This document shows, piece by piece, positions 11,985 through 23,639 of a DNA stretch of 64,000 bases; position 1 is the first letter of the stretch, and every line of letters starts with the position of its first letter. The notes under the pieces are model-generated. The model was not told the origin of the DNA, searched no databases, and was given only the letters and a program-made list of their open reading frames with translations. Position numbers and translations under genes: made by a program. Source of the stretch: Ailanthus altissimus (Eukaryota > Streptophyta > Magnoliopsida > Sapindales > Simaroubaceae); NCBI GenBank assembly GCA_946807835.1, contig OX327696.1, forward strand, positions 8,320,501-8,384,500. The letters run 5' to 3'.

Positions 11985-13190
11985 AAAAAATCCTTTGATA
12001 TAATTTTAGGTTGCATTTATTTTCAAGAAAACTTCATTCTAGACAATTATGACATTTCCTAGTGCGTCACGTTTATTCCTATGGAGCTACTGAAATTAAA
12101 ATCAAAAGAATGGTAACATATTTAAAATTAATGGTCAAAGATTAAAGTTAGACTTAAAGAAACACAGTAAGAGAAAAAAGAGATAGTTTTGAGTGATCTA
12201 TCTATCTAGATTGAGTTTTTTTAAAGTTTTTTTACTTCATATAATTAGTTTTTTATTTTTATTTATTTATTTATTCTTATCTTTGCTTTTATTTTTATAG
12301 TGTTATTTTTTCTTTTCTTTTTAATATTTTTATTTTTTATTATTTTATTTTTATTTTTATTTTTATTTTTTAGGTTAATTACATTCTTCAAGCTATCCAA
12401 GTATACTCATTACTTATTCTTATTTTTTTGTCTTTGCGTGAGCATAAGGTGAATTTCGTTGAGATTAAAAAGCATTGAGGATAATGTTTAGAATAAATTT
12501 GGGTGTATTATGAGGTTGAGTAGACTAAAAAAAAAAATAAGGCATTCTGCATGAATTTTTAAAATTGGATAAAGTGATAACTTTTTTTATTTTAGTATTT
12601 ACATTATCTTTGGCTTAGAATAAAGTGATACCATGTTACTAATTTTATGTTAATGTTAATGATAAATATGAATAGAAAAGTTTGATGAGTAAAATCGATT
12701 TAATCATTAAAGAGATTCACATGTCATTAATAAGAACAAATCCAAATGAGTTTCAACCTTATGTTTCTCTTGGAAAGTGTACCTAATACTCAAAAAATTT
12801 TACAGCTTAGTGATTATTTATTTTTATTCTTTTTAAGTGTTATTACATTTGAAAGCCTCTATTATTGGGTCCTTGAATGACTATTATGTTTTCTAAACAA
12901 CGACAATGAAGCTATCTTTGATCTGTTTGAACCTTTTTAATCTGCTTATTTAATTCATTTTCATTTTACAGTTCGCTTTCAACAATATCTTCAATATAGA
13001 AACTGATAGGATGACTTTTCTTATCAGAAATGGAGAACCCAGAAAGATTTATTACTTGAAAAGAAAGGAATGAAATGAGAAAAAGAAGAAAAACTAACAA
13101 CAAATGTATGAAACAAAATTAAAGATGGGGATTTTGCCACTAGCACGTGACTGTCACGTAAATAATGGGATATTGAAGATGGGGATTTTG
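11985..13190. other. AT-rich intergenic DNA with possible Gypsy debris
   Basis: Low-complexity T-rich tracts fill about 12215-12375. At about 12435-12530 the text (TTGCGTGAGCATAAG, AGCATTGAGGATAATG, AATTTGGGTGTATTATGAG) resembles the decayed segment just before the polypurine tract and 3' LTR of Tat/Ogre-type Gypsy elements. No open frame of note is present. The Gypsy reading is low confidence. Confidence 0.3.
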
Positions 13191-13264
13191 CCTACTGATA
13201 ACTCGTCATTTGAGTCTAAACAAACACTAGGTTTTTCGGTCCAATTGAAGTTGTTGTCAAAATA

Positions 13265-13536
13265 GTTTCTTTGACATAGCTATGGCTTCACGGGAACCAG
13301 TTAGATGCCAAACTTGGCAGGTTGAGCCTAAGCCAAAGCCAGAGACGATTGTGTTTTTCTTGACGATGACAAGTTTACTTTCTTTCTTGGAGGCATTTTG
13401 AAGAGAGAGAGATGAGCAAAACCAGTTCTGTGATTTAAGGATGGCATTTAGAGAAGTTATGGTGGTGGTAACGGTGGCAGCAGAAGATGAAGATGAGAAG
13501 ACCAGAGGTGGGAGCGAGCGGTTTTGGTTGCTACGT
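13265..13536 (-). pseudogene. Unidentified gene-like coding fragment without a start codon
   Basis: The minus strand from about 13536 to the TGA at about 13267 is open for some 90 codons but has no upstream ATG in frame, so ATG-based searches miss it. The composition is protein-like and unlike the AT-rich background: a serine/threonine-rich start, then SLNAILKSQNWFCSSLSLQ, NASKKESKLVIVKKN and VSGFGLGSTCQVWHLTGSRE. This layout (Ser/Thr-rich lead, then a basic segment) would suit the start of a plastid-targeted protein. I do not recognise the family. It may be an exon of an unannotated gene, a dead duplicate or captured sequence. A 15-base direct repeat (GATGGGGATTTTGCC) lies just beside it at about 13124 and 13176. 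Confidence 0.4.
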
Positions 13537-13559
13537 GTTTTATTTTTATTTCTTATTGT

Positions 13560-15870
13560 TAAATTTAAATTAAATTAAATTAATTAATTTATACCACATG
13601 TTTTATTACGGGAGATGTTTTAGGATTTTTTGAAATCAAAAATTTTTTTTAGTCAAATTTGCTAAATCATGGGGTCTAAAAGTCATAAGCCCTTAAAAAT
13701 AACGATAAAAACGAAGCTCCCAAAGAAGGCATCAGATTTTCATAAATAAAATTTTGACGAACTTGGTAAATTTTTTGTTAGACTTCGATGAACTCTCGGC
13801 AAGTCTCCGGATAAAATAGAGAGAGTGAAAATATAAATGCTGCAACTTTGGCGAACTTTCGATAAACTTTTGCAAGACTCCAACAAACTTCTGATGAGTC
13901 TAAGGTAAACGCCGTCAAGTCACCAACTAAAAAAATAAATAGAAGGCTTTGAGAAAAATAAAGAACCTCAAAAAAGTAGCTTTGATTTTTTATTTATTTA
14001 TTTATTTTCGTAAGATGAGTTTAATATGAATTTTAATTTTTTCATTTTCTGCAAAAACAAGTCACCGGAAGCAATTAGTTTTTAGTTAATGCATTAAAGA
14101 ACAAATTTCTAGATAGTACCTACAAGTTCTGATCACATGGTACAAAATTATGTAATCAGAAGCCCTTTGAATTTTATATCTACGATGGTGTTTTCGGCTT
14201 TTATTTTTTGGTAATTTGATATAGATTTCTCTTTAGATGCCTTCGTCATTCCTCTGGAATATATTAAATTACAAAGATTCATTTTTTTTCAGCAAATTTA
14301 ACACAATATCATTTAAAAAAGATTGATTCCAGTGATCAAGAACAAAGAAAAAATAATGGAGATATACAATTAGAAAGATATCCTTAAACGAATATCTCTT
14401 ATACACAAAATTTTGACCACTGTGTTTCAATAAGATTATTATATCTATGGCAGTGTGTTCATTAGATTTAATTCTACATTGGTTTTTGATATTTTTGGCT
14501 TTTATATACATATCTATAGATTTATAGTGGTTTTCAAAGTCTTTTAGTCTTCTCCTATTTGAATTTATATGATTTTAGATGGTTTTAAGTATTTTTTTTA
14601 TTTGTATTGATAATTTGGTATGAGTTCTCTATAAATTGGAGAGCTTTCGTCATTCGAATCTGGAGTATATTAAATTACAAAAACTTAATTTTTATAGCAA
14701 ATCTGATACAGTACTATTTAAAAAGATTGATTTTAATGATAAAGAATAGAGAAAAAAATGACAGAGATATTTTATTTGAACTCGAAATTTGAATGTGTAC
14801 AATAATATTTAATTAAAAAGATATTCTTTGAACAAAATTTTTTACTTACTGTACGTTGATGAAATTGTTATCTCTTTATTTATTTTTTTTTATGTTTATT
14901 ATTGTAGAAAATTCTGTAAAATTTGATCTCTATATCAAATTTCTCGTGAAGTATTTGATTATAATATTCTTATTTGTTTAAAAAGTTATGCTTCTTTTAA
15001 GAAAATTAAATATGAAAAAAAAAGTGCAGGATGCATAGTTAGGAACTAACACGAACATTGGCATGTGAAAGTTCAAATACCAACAATTTGGGTATTTTTA
15101 AGTATAAGTTGTACCATACCCAAAAATAGAGGCCAAGAATCACTTCAGATCTGGACGAATCAAAATCATGGCTCCCCAAACCTCCCAAATCAATAAATAA
15201 ATAAATAAAAATTCATGGCTCACAAATCACTGCCATGCCATGTAAGCCTTTTTGCAGAATTACATGTGATCTGGTACACGAGATTTTCAGTGCAGGCACT
15301 GCCCTTTCCCCTTAACAACTAACTAGTAAATAAAAGAAGATAATAACTTTGTCTATTTACATCAAATAGATCCCCAATTACTGTTAAAATTATTTAAATA
15401 TAATCATTTAATGTTAAAAGTTAAAGAACTTCTACATTGTATTGAAACAAAATTCAATACGATAAGAATAATTTAATGACTACTTAATATAGAATTTATA
15501 TTAGTTAAAAGATTTTTTTTTTAAATACTAAAAATTCTTTTTAGTGTCATTTAATTGTAATTGGAAAAAAATTATTTAATCTCTTTTAAGATAAGTCAAA
15601 ATTTGAACTTTTAAAGCATAGATTTGAGATTTTTTTTAATATTATAAAATTTCTAAAATAGTGCTATTTAATTATTTTTAAAAACTTTACTTTATTTATA
15701 TCTTAATTAGCTTTTGAAAATTTATCTATTAAAGAGTGAGTGACAATTAAATATTCCATAGCTTTTTTTTGTTTGTACCCAATAGTAATGCTTATGTACC
15801 ACTTGACTTAAGCTAGAAGTTCAAAGTCTTTAAAGGGGGATCAAAGAGTTTTCATTTTTAAGTTTTAAGA
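13560..15870. other. AT-rich intergenic DNA with one diverged duplication
   Basis: A segment at about 14215-14395 (TTCGTCATTC, then ATATTAAATTACAAA and AAAAGATTGATT) is repeated in the same direction at about 14645-14785 with clear similarity. Small open frames here are explained by that AT-rich duplication and not by protein families. Nothing else is supported. Confidence 0.4.
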
Positions 15871-15874
15871 GAGG

Positions 15875-16215
15875 ACTAAAAGAGTTTTTATTTTCTCTAA
15901 TTATTAAAAATAATTAATAGTTATTGACAGTTGTAATTCTGACAGACGTTAGCAGTTGTAATTCTTTGAGATGGGGGCTAAAAAGTTTATATTTTCTCTA
16001 ATTATTAGAACAATTAACAATTGTAATTCTTTAAATTAAGACTAGAGAATTTTTATTTTCTCCAATTATTAGAAACAATTAACAATTATGACACAATTAT
16101 TGATAATTATCAACAATTTTAATTTTTTGAAATAGGTTCATAGAGTTGTCATTTCCTTTAATTATTAAAGATAAGTACAGTTATCAATAGTTGTAATTCT
16201 TTGAATTGTATATTT
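15875..16215. repeat. Degenerate direct repeats, about four units
   Basis: The combination TTTTATTTTCTCTAATTATT ... CAATTAATAGTTATTGACAG ... TTGTAATTCTTTGA recurs about four times with units of roughly 75-100 bp and considerable divergence. It is non-coding and of unknown origin. Confidence 0.55.
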
Positions 16216-18959
16216 ATAATAAAATATTTGTATAAAAAATATTTTTCTTAAAAAAATGGTTTACTTACTATAAAATTTCTATTAATATCAACTTTACTTT
16301 TAGAAAAAAAAAAGTAAAGTAAAAAAATTATATGAAAGGTACTCTTACACTATTCAAAGACCTATTTTATACAAATGGATAAAATATACCCATTTATCTG
16401 AAAAAGATATAATTGTTAAGGAGCCATATGTTATAAGTAATTAAAAAAATAAAGAAACAGACAAACAAAGGGCAGCCTCAAATTAATTGTTTTTTAAAAA
16501 TCTTTTGACTTGAAAGTTCTATAAACAGGGGGGGCACGTGGCAGTAAGTCTTTGAGTTAAGTTGAATCCAACTAACAAGAACAAACTGCCCTTTTCCCCA
16601 ACCCCAACTCTAAAAGAGAAATTTTTTGTGGTGCATATTTTTTCTTGGTTTTAATATTTTTGACAAAACACTTTGCTTTTTCTATGGGGTAAGTTAAGTT
16701 TCTGTGTTTTGTTTGCCCAACGCCATCATCAACGCAACGGGCTCCACCACCCCATTATTGTTTTTGATGCAATCCTATGCGGTCGCTACATAATTTATAC
16801 ATACATCTTGACCGTCCATTCTAAAGTTTTTTTTTTTTGGTTGAATAATGTAAAGAAGTTTAAGATTCAACTTTTTTTTATACGATTAACTGATTTAATT
16901 ATATATTTCTTATTTGAAGATCTATACAATGATTTGAGATTTTGTTTTTTTATATCTTTACATATTTAGTTTATATTTTTAATTAATGTTTTAGATCAAA
17001 TGTAAAATATTTTACAAAAATTTCTATTAAAGTTTGTTCTTTCTTTCTTTTTTCTTTTTTTTAATAATCTATCTCTATTATTATAAGAAAAATAAGCTAT
17101 TTAAATATTATTTTACCTTCTTTAAAAAAATATATTATTGTGCCTTGGTCATACTTGTTTTATTATTTATATGCTTATTTGACTTCTTTTTTTTGACTTT
17201 TTTAAAATATTAGAATAATCTATTAATATTTAGACATACAATAATATTTTTTTCAAAGTTTTTGGATATTACAACAATCTACTAATATTTAAACATAATG
17301 ATATCCGTTAAGAGTTGCTCATAAATTTAAATATAACAAAAATTAAATTTATTATATTAAAAATTAGAGTCTAAATTTATTTTATTAAAAATTGAATTAA
17401 ATAAAGTCAAATATATTCTATTAAAAATTAGAAATCAAATTTGTTCTATTAAAAAAAATCTAAAAATCTATCCCTATTCAAAGACTTGAATCTTAGCTTC
17501 TAAATGAAAAGTCAAGACCACTTGACTCTTCTTATTTGAATAGTTTAAAGAAGAAAAAGATACAAAATGATTTTGGTTGTGGATTGATTATCATAATGTT
17601 AAAAATTAGATAAACAAAGAAAATTGCATCGAATCCGTAAGATTTTTGATCAAATCAATGAAATGCAACAAAAACAAACAACACGGTCAAGGCAAATAAT
17701 TCGTTATTGTAGACTCAACTGTCGGTGATCAGAACCTAATAACTTAAAATGAATTATTCTAATCTTGGTGGGTATTATTGGAATGAATTAATAAAGAAGG
17801 GTTTGGAGTTGAATTTGCAAAGATAGAAATTGTAAGAGGGAGGGAGGGATGTGGAGTGGAGTGGAGTGGAGTGGAGTCTCTGGCCTCTCACTCACGCGCG
17901 TGGCTTTCACGGCAATGCATGGGGATGGGGGAAAGGTAGATGAGCTGAGGTGGCAAAAAAGCGTAATGGAAATCTCGTGGGGTCCAGCTCACCTCATCAC
18001 ACACACCCCACCGCTACCACTTGCCCTGCCGTCTTTGTTTCTCTTTTGTTTTTCTCTTTTCACATTTCCTCCCTTAAAATTTTTTAAGAGGTCATACATA
18101 TTTCTCTTTTGTTTTAATTAATTTAAATCCACTCGCAGCTTTTTGGAGAATGTACTCCACACCTTCAAAATAATACCATATTATATATATATATATATAT
18201 GCTTTCACAATAACACTCCATAACACTAAATGTCAATTTCTTTAATTATTATTGATTAAATTAAAAAATTATCAAACAATATACAAAATAAAATTATTAA
18301 TATATATTTGAATTTAATTTTTACATCAAAAACTATTTTTATAGTTAAGATCACTATTCTTATTAAGAATAAAAAAATTTATTTTTATATAAGAAAAATA
18401 AATAATTCTAATATAAAAAGACAAAACAACCCTCAGAGTTAAAAAAAGGAATACAAACCATCTCCGTACGTTTACTAATAATAAATGAATAAATAAGTTT
18501 TGTTAGAGAAGGAATCTACATACTTCCTAAAAATAATATTAAATTGTTTTAGGAGGTGAAAAAAAAAAAGTAAATAAATTGTTCAAGAGGCCACAGCCAC
18601 ACATTAGTCGAGTAGGAAAAAGAATTTAAGTACTCGCGCGTGTGTAAGCGGGAAAGTGCGGACGAAATATCTATTTATCGAAATAAAATCGGAGGCCCGC
18701 ATTTTATCCATCAATGATTACCATTACCAAATATTAGGTATCTTATCTGAAACAAATAATAAAATAAAAAGAAAAGAAAAAGGAGTGGGAGAGGGAGAGG
18801 GATAAACTTATCACAAGAAAACGCCGCGTGTCAAGGCGCCCCGTTCATTTTGAGCCACAAGATCTCCAAACCCCTTCTCGAATTTTCCTTGCGTTAACCT
18901 AAATTAAAAAAATTAGAGTCCGACGTGGCAGCCCTCTTTGTACTCTTTTTAATTAACTC
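16216..18959. other. Intergenic DNA upstream of the MYB gene
   Basis: Mostly AT-rich and without genes. It holds a G-box (CACGTG at 16535-16540), five GTGGA units at about 17850-17874, and a TA microsatellite at about 18183-18200. A more GC-rich, promoter-like stretch runs from about 18590 to 18960. An ORF at 17849-18121 is low-complexity and T-rich at its end and is not credible as a gene. Confidence 0.5.
18665..18672 (+). promoter_or_regulatory. Evening-element-like motif upstream of the MYB gene
   Basis: AAATATCT, preceded by G, so 8 of 9 bases of the evening element AAAATATCT, about 300 bp upstream of the putative 5' UTR exon. CCA1/LHY/RVE proteins bind this element, so feedback by the circadian clock is plausible. 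An ACGTGGC (ABRE/G-box core) lies at 18923-18929. Both are short motifs that can occur by chance. Confidence 0.35.
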
Positions 18960-18964
18960 CTTGT

Positions 18965-19712
18965 TATTCACATTCCAATCCTCTCTATCTAAGACTATCA
19001 ATGTCTAATTCTCCTCTTTCCTTTGTTTCTGCTTCCTCTGATTCTTGATTCCGTTTTCATTCCATTTTCACGACTCCTTTGGCGAATCTGAGCCGCTAGA
19101 ATCTCCACTTGTATTCACGAAGAATCTGTTCTCCGTTTCCGTCACTGTTCAAAGAAGTGCGAAGAAGACAAATTCTTCTTTTAATTTTTCAGCGCAGACT
19201 TTTTTTTTGGCCGGTGAGTTGCCGATCTGCTTTACTCTTTCAGTAAGAATCTCTTCAGATTAGCTTCTGATATGTCTTTTTTCATATATGTTGTTTTTTT
19301 TTTTGTTATAGAAAAAAAAAAGAGCTATCGGTAGAGATTTCAGAGATTAGTGGTCATGGCTTTTCTGTTTGTGTTGAATTATTATTAGTCATATTCTACT
19401 TATTTAGATTAATTATTTATATTTTAAATTTAAGATCTTAATTAAGATTAGAATTTGGCAAATGAAAGATGAAGAAATGATTTTAGTTAATGTGCCGCCA
19501 TATTAGCTATAGATTTATGAAGGTATGCTTGTATTTACTGTTGAAATTTTGTTTGTTTTACATATTAAGCAGAGATGGATAGAGTATGATGTGTGGTTTT
19601 AGTTAATTATTAGAGTTGATGTTGTTGTTGTAATTACGAATGAATAATTAATTTGATTTGCATTTTAGGAGGAAAATTTGTAATTTAATAAGTTTGTATT
19701 GGATATATATAG
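18965..19712 (+). other. RVE: Probable 5' UTR exon and leader intron of the RVE gene
   Basis: A CT-rich leader (about 18965-19213) ends TTGGCCG followed by a good donor GTGAG at 19214. The acceptor ATATATATAG ends at 19712, eighteen bases before the ATG. Short open frames inside the leader (for example 19045-19263, which crosses the donor) have no protein-like features. The transcription start is not visible from sequence alone. Confidence 0.45.
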
Positions 19713-22030
19713 GAACGAATTGAGACGAGAATGTCGAATAGCTCTGTAACAGCTGGTAAGAGTGGTTCTGAACTGAAGGATTTTTATTCAATGGAGAATG
19801 ACCCTGCCCCCAAGGTTCCATTCGTTCTATTAAATCTGTTAAGTTCGTTTTGTTTTCAGAGTAGTTAACTTAATTTTTGAAAGGGGAGTTTCTTTTACTT
19901 ATTCTGTTAATTGTTTTCTGTTTTACTAGGTGAGGAAACCTTACACCATTACGAAACAGAGAGAAAAATGGACTGAAGAAGAGCACCAGAGGTTTCTTGA
20001 AGCTTTGAAACTGTATGGTCGTGGCTGGAGACAGATAGAAGGTAAGTTCTAATGTTAATGAATGAATTGTTGAACCTTGTTTTTGATAGTATGTGGTCGG
20101 GTCAGATGAAGAAGTTACACTTTATGTTTATGCAGAACATGTTGGCACCAAAACTGCAGTCCAAATACGAAGCCATGCTCAAAAGTTTTTCTCTAAGGTC
20201 TAATGCTCTGAATTCATTTACCTAATTTTATGTTCATTAAGATTAATTTACAAACCCCAATGACGTGTAAACGTTGTTAGCTGAGTTTATTATCTGGATT
20301 GTAGTTCTGTTGCATTGACAGACTTTCTGTTTGATGAATTCAGGTGGTCAGGGAGTCAACTGGTAGCACTGAGAGCTCCGTTATGCCAGTTGAGATTCCT
20401 CCCCCTAGGCCGAAGAGGAAACCGATGTACCCTTATCCCCGCAAATCTGCTGAGTCAATCAAAGGAACATCGGTTTCAAATCAAGAAGAAAAGTCTCCAT
20501 CCTTGAATGCATCAGTTTTGGATAAGGATAGGCAATCACCTACCTCAGTTTTATCTGCATTTGCTCCGGATACATTGGGCTCTGCAGTCTCAGATCAACA
20601 AAATGGATGTTCTTCACCAACTTCTTGTACCACTGAAATCCACTCTACCAACATAGTACCTATAGAAAAAGAGAATGAAAACGTGACATCTAACTCATCT
20701 CCAGAAGAAGAAAAAGTTTCTACATCACCAGTCCAATTATCAGCTGATTCAAATGTGGACTTTTTGTCAGTGGTAAGTTTTCTTTTTTAATTTAATTTTA
20801 GCTAGGTTCATTATATTGATGAACTTAATTTTAGTTTGTATACCAACTCGTTATTATTGATCTGTTATCCAGAAAATTGAACCTGAATCCAAGGATTCTG
20901 TATGCATCAAAGGAGATGTAGTCATGGCGCCACCTTGCACAAGCATTAAGCTATTTGGAATGACAGTTTTGGTGACAGATTCCCAGAAACCATATGCACT
21001 GGGTATCGAATGTTATAAGTCACCAATTTCCAAGATCAGTCAAGAGAACAATGACATTGACAAGGAAAATTTTGTTCAGAGTGCTCCAAAGCATTTGGAC
21101 ACAAGTTTGTCGCTTGGAGTGGTTACTGGCAATTGGAATCCATCCTCAGACGGAGCCTCATTTTCTCAGAAAGAGAACACGAGCCTTGCTGAGGCAATAC
21201 CCAATTCTTATCTTCCACAGTTGTCATTGTATCAAGGTGTACCCTTTTCCCACATCAGGTCAGATAACGAAAACTTAATTCCAAAAGCTATAGAATTTAT
21301 TGCAAAAGAGAGATTGAAAGAGAAGAAAAATCTGAATGAAATGTCTTCTACTGGTTCAAGTACTGGCTCCGTTAATGTATTGGAAAATAGAGATAAAGGT
21401 TTAAATGCGGCTGTTGATTCTCAATATCGACAAGCGTATCCTTCAGCACAAAACAGTCCCAGCAAGCATATGCGGGGGTTTGTGCCATACAAAAGATGCT
21501 TAGCAGAGAGTGAAATAAAGTCGTCTGTGCTTGTGCCAGAAGAGCGAGAGAGGCAAAGAGCTCGAGTATGCTCATAGTGCCTGCACAAATGACCCCCCTA
21601 ATTGACTGGTAAGAAGATGAAGCTGATATAGGTAGCAAGGGGACTGTCAATGAAGTTTCAGCAGATGATTATGCACGATCCAGCTAAGAAATTGTTTTTT
21701 CCTCTCTTTTAGCCTTTAGTTGCATACTCAGAACTTTCAACTCCAGCTCCCTTTAAGCGGCCACATTTATTACACTGCAATGGAACTGAAGAGTTTGAGG
21801 AGCTGCTAGACATCAATTATGCAGTTGATTTCCTCTATGAGCTCCATAACTTGATTGACTGAAAACGATTGAAGATCGGGGATTGTTCAATTCCATCTTC
21901 AGGCTTCAGCATTTGGACCCTCTCCTGGTTTGATCCTTTGGCCGACCACTTGTTTCATAATTATATATCTAATTGTAACATTCGCATCCTTATGTTTCAT
22001 AGACTTTTCTCGATTCAATATTTTTGAGAA
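19713..22030 (+). CDS. RVE: REVEILLE-type single-MYB (SHAQKF/YF) transcription factor, 463 aa
   Basis: Coding exons: 19731-19814, 19930-20041, 20136-20197, 20344-20772 and 20873-21577. All have GT-AG introns and phases that join cleanly to 463 codons plus TAG. The single MYB repeat is at residues ~36-86: [40 protein letters not shown]. The third helix carries SHAQKFF, the mark of the CCA1/LHY/RVE family. A proline-rich PPPRPKRKP...YPYPRK patch follows at 105-120, as in RVE1/2/7-type proteins that lack the LCL domain of RVE4/6/8. A conserved FGMTVLV-like patch lies near residues 257-263, and the C-terminus ends RARVCS. Known role: nuclear repressor/activator binding the evening element, linking the clock to growth and auxin. 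A 5' UTR exon (about 18970-19213) with an intron to 19712 is likely, and the 3' UTR runs to about 22030. Which RVE paralogue it is remains open. Confidence 0.9.
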
Positions 22031-23100
22031 GTAGCAATATGTGACTTTGTTTTAACACAATGACGAAGTCCTCTTGCTTCTCCACGATTTCAGCGTTCGT
22101 GTATCAATATTTTCCATCAACACAATGGATTTATGATGTCTCTTTTTGGGTTATATAAGAAAGTAGTTTAACTGATTTATTGAATAATTTTGTATATATA
22201 TTCTTTTGGAATCCTTCGGCCGTTTGTTTGATTTCAATGTATATGCTAAATGTTAGTTCTTCGATTTGACATGTTTCTACCAAAACACCAATCAAACTTG
22301 AGGTAATTGCTGGCATTGCCAACCTTTAAATTCTTATGCTGGAGCGTGTATTATTTAGCCCGCAAGTCATTAAGTAGTTGCAGTTTGGTGATTGAGAAAA
22401 TATGTGCACAAAAATTTTATATAATCAGATGTTCCATCCATTTGTTATTCTAGAGTGTTGTCATTTGAAACTGCAATATTGGTAGGGTGAAAATATTAGT
22501 CATAAAATAAAAACTAAATATCTGATAAACATTTTTATATGGAATAGAAATGTTGTTTATTAAATACTTTTGTTTATTGTACTTTTAAGGATAAATATAA
22601 ATACTTTCATACCAAATCGATTTGTAATTTATTTATACTTAGTTAATATAAAATTTTATTTATTAGTTTTATACTTAATTTACATATAAATTTGTGCAAT
22701 TTTTTTTTTCTTGACCAGAAGCAGCAGAAATTCCATTAAACTGAAGGAGGAAGATTCTCCAATACAACAAAAATTAACGATGGATGAATATTATCCATCC
22801 AAATAGAATCAAACAATGTATACAAGGTTAATTTTGCTAAACTATGAGTAAGACTGGTGATTCAAATTATCCACTTAATTTAAGAGAGCAGGGTTAATTA
22901 GTTAGTTCAGAAAAGTCTACTCTAGATACATATCAATTAATTAGAGATAAAAAAAAAAAATCAATTAGTTAGAAATAAAAAAAAAAGACAGATTAGAGTT
23001 CATACCAAGTATAATGATTATGATCTTATTGCATTTGCATTCTCATCTGCATTAAAAATCTAAGAAACAGAACCTATCACTTATGAAGATGCAATGAAAT
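22031..23100. other. AT-rich intergenic DNA, no gene seen
   Basis: It holds the end of the MYB gene's 3' region and AT-rich spacer with A runs near 22950 and 22980. No coding or RNA gene is supported. Confidence 0.5.
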
Positions 23101-23104
23101 ATAA

Positions 23105-23500
23105 ATACTCTAAACAATGGTATGCAATTCTTGCGTATTCTTGATAAACCAGCGTTTATATATAGATGTAGGAGAATCCGTTTGGGAAGTAAGAAGCCCT
23201 TTTGACATCTCTTCATCTGCAAAGAATTCTCGATGTGAAAACACAGAGACAAGGGGCTAATCTTTGAATAGGAAAAAGAGTGGATCCGCAGGGCCCCAAA
23301 TGAATTGGCTTATTCGAAAAAAGTCTTGTTCTTTGGAAGATCTATCTCGTGTCTGGTACTGCATGGTTCTACTCTGCAAGAACTCCGAATCATTCTCTTG
23401 AAGCTCATCCTTTTCATCATAAATGATCCATTTGCCCCGAAATGACCCGGCCCGATAGGGAAATCCCAATTCATTGGGCCTTTCGATAAAATAAAATCTT
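23105..23500 (-). pseudogene. ycf2: Nuclear plastid DNA insertion: fragment of ycf2
   Basis: The minus strand from about 23490 reads [19 protein letters not shown], then [52 protein letters not shown], and, after a frame change near 23256, [19 protein letters not shown] and [12 protein letters not shown]. This is the well-known central part of the plastid Ycf2 protein, a subunit of the 2-MD AAA-ATPase motor of the plastid import machinery. Only about 130 of more than 2,200 residues are present, with substitutions, a frame break and no start, so it is a dead nuclear copy (NUPT). The GC content is clearly higher than its flanks. It lies directly beside a Copia fragment. Confidence 0.92.
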
Positions 23501-23639
23501 TGGAAATTAATAATACTTGGATTTTGGTCCCTACGCCTTTTGGATCATAAACTTGTAGATTGTAAATGGTTATTCAAGTTAAAAGAAGATAATATTCCTA
23601 ATGAACCAACTAGATTCAAATTAAGAGTACCCTGTGATT

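Noticed and set aside
17849..18121. 90-codon + strand open frame beginning with WSGVEWSGV repeats
   Set aside because: Produced by a GTGGA microsatellite and T-rich low complexity; no protein-like features.
21372..21650. 92-codon minus-strand open frame in the MYB gene
   Set aside because: It is antisense to the last coding exon of the RVE gene, with no domain.
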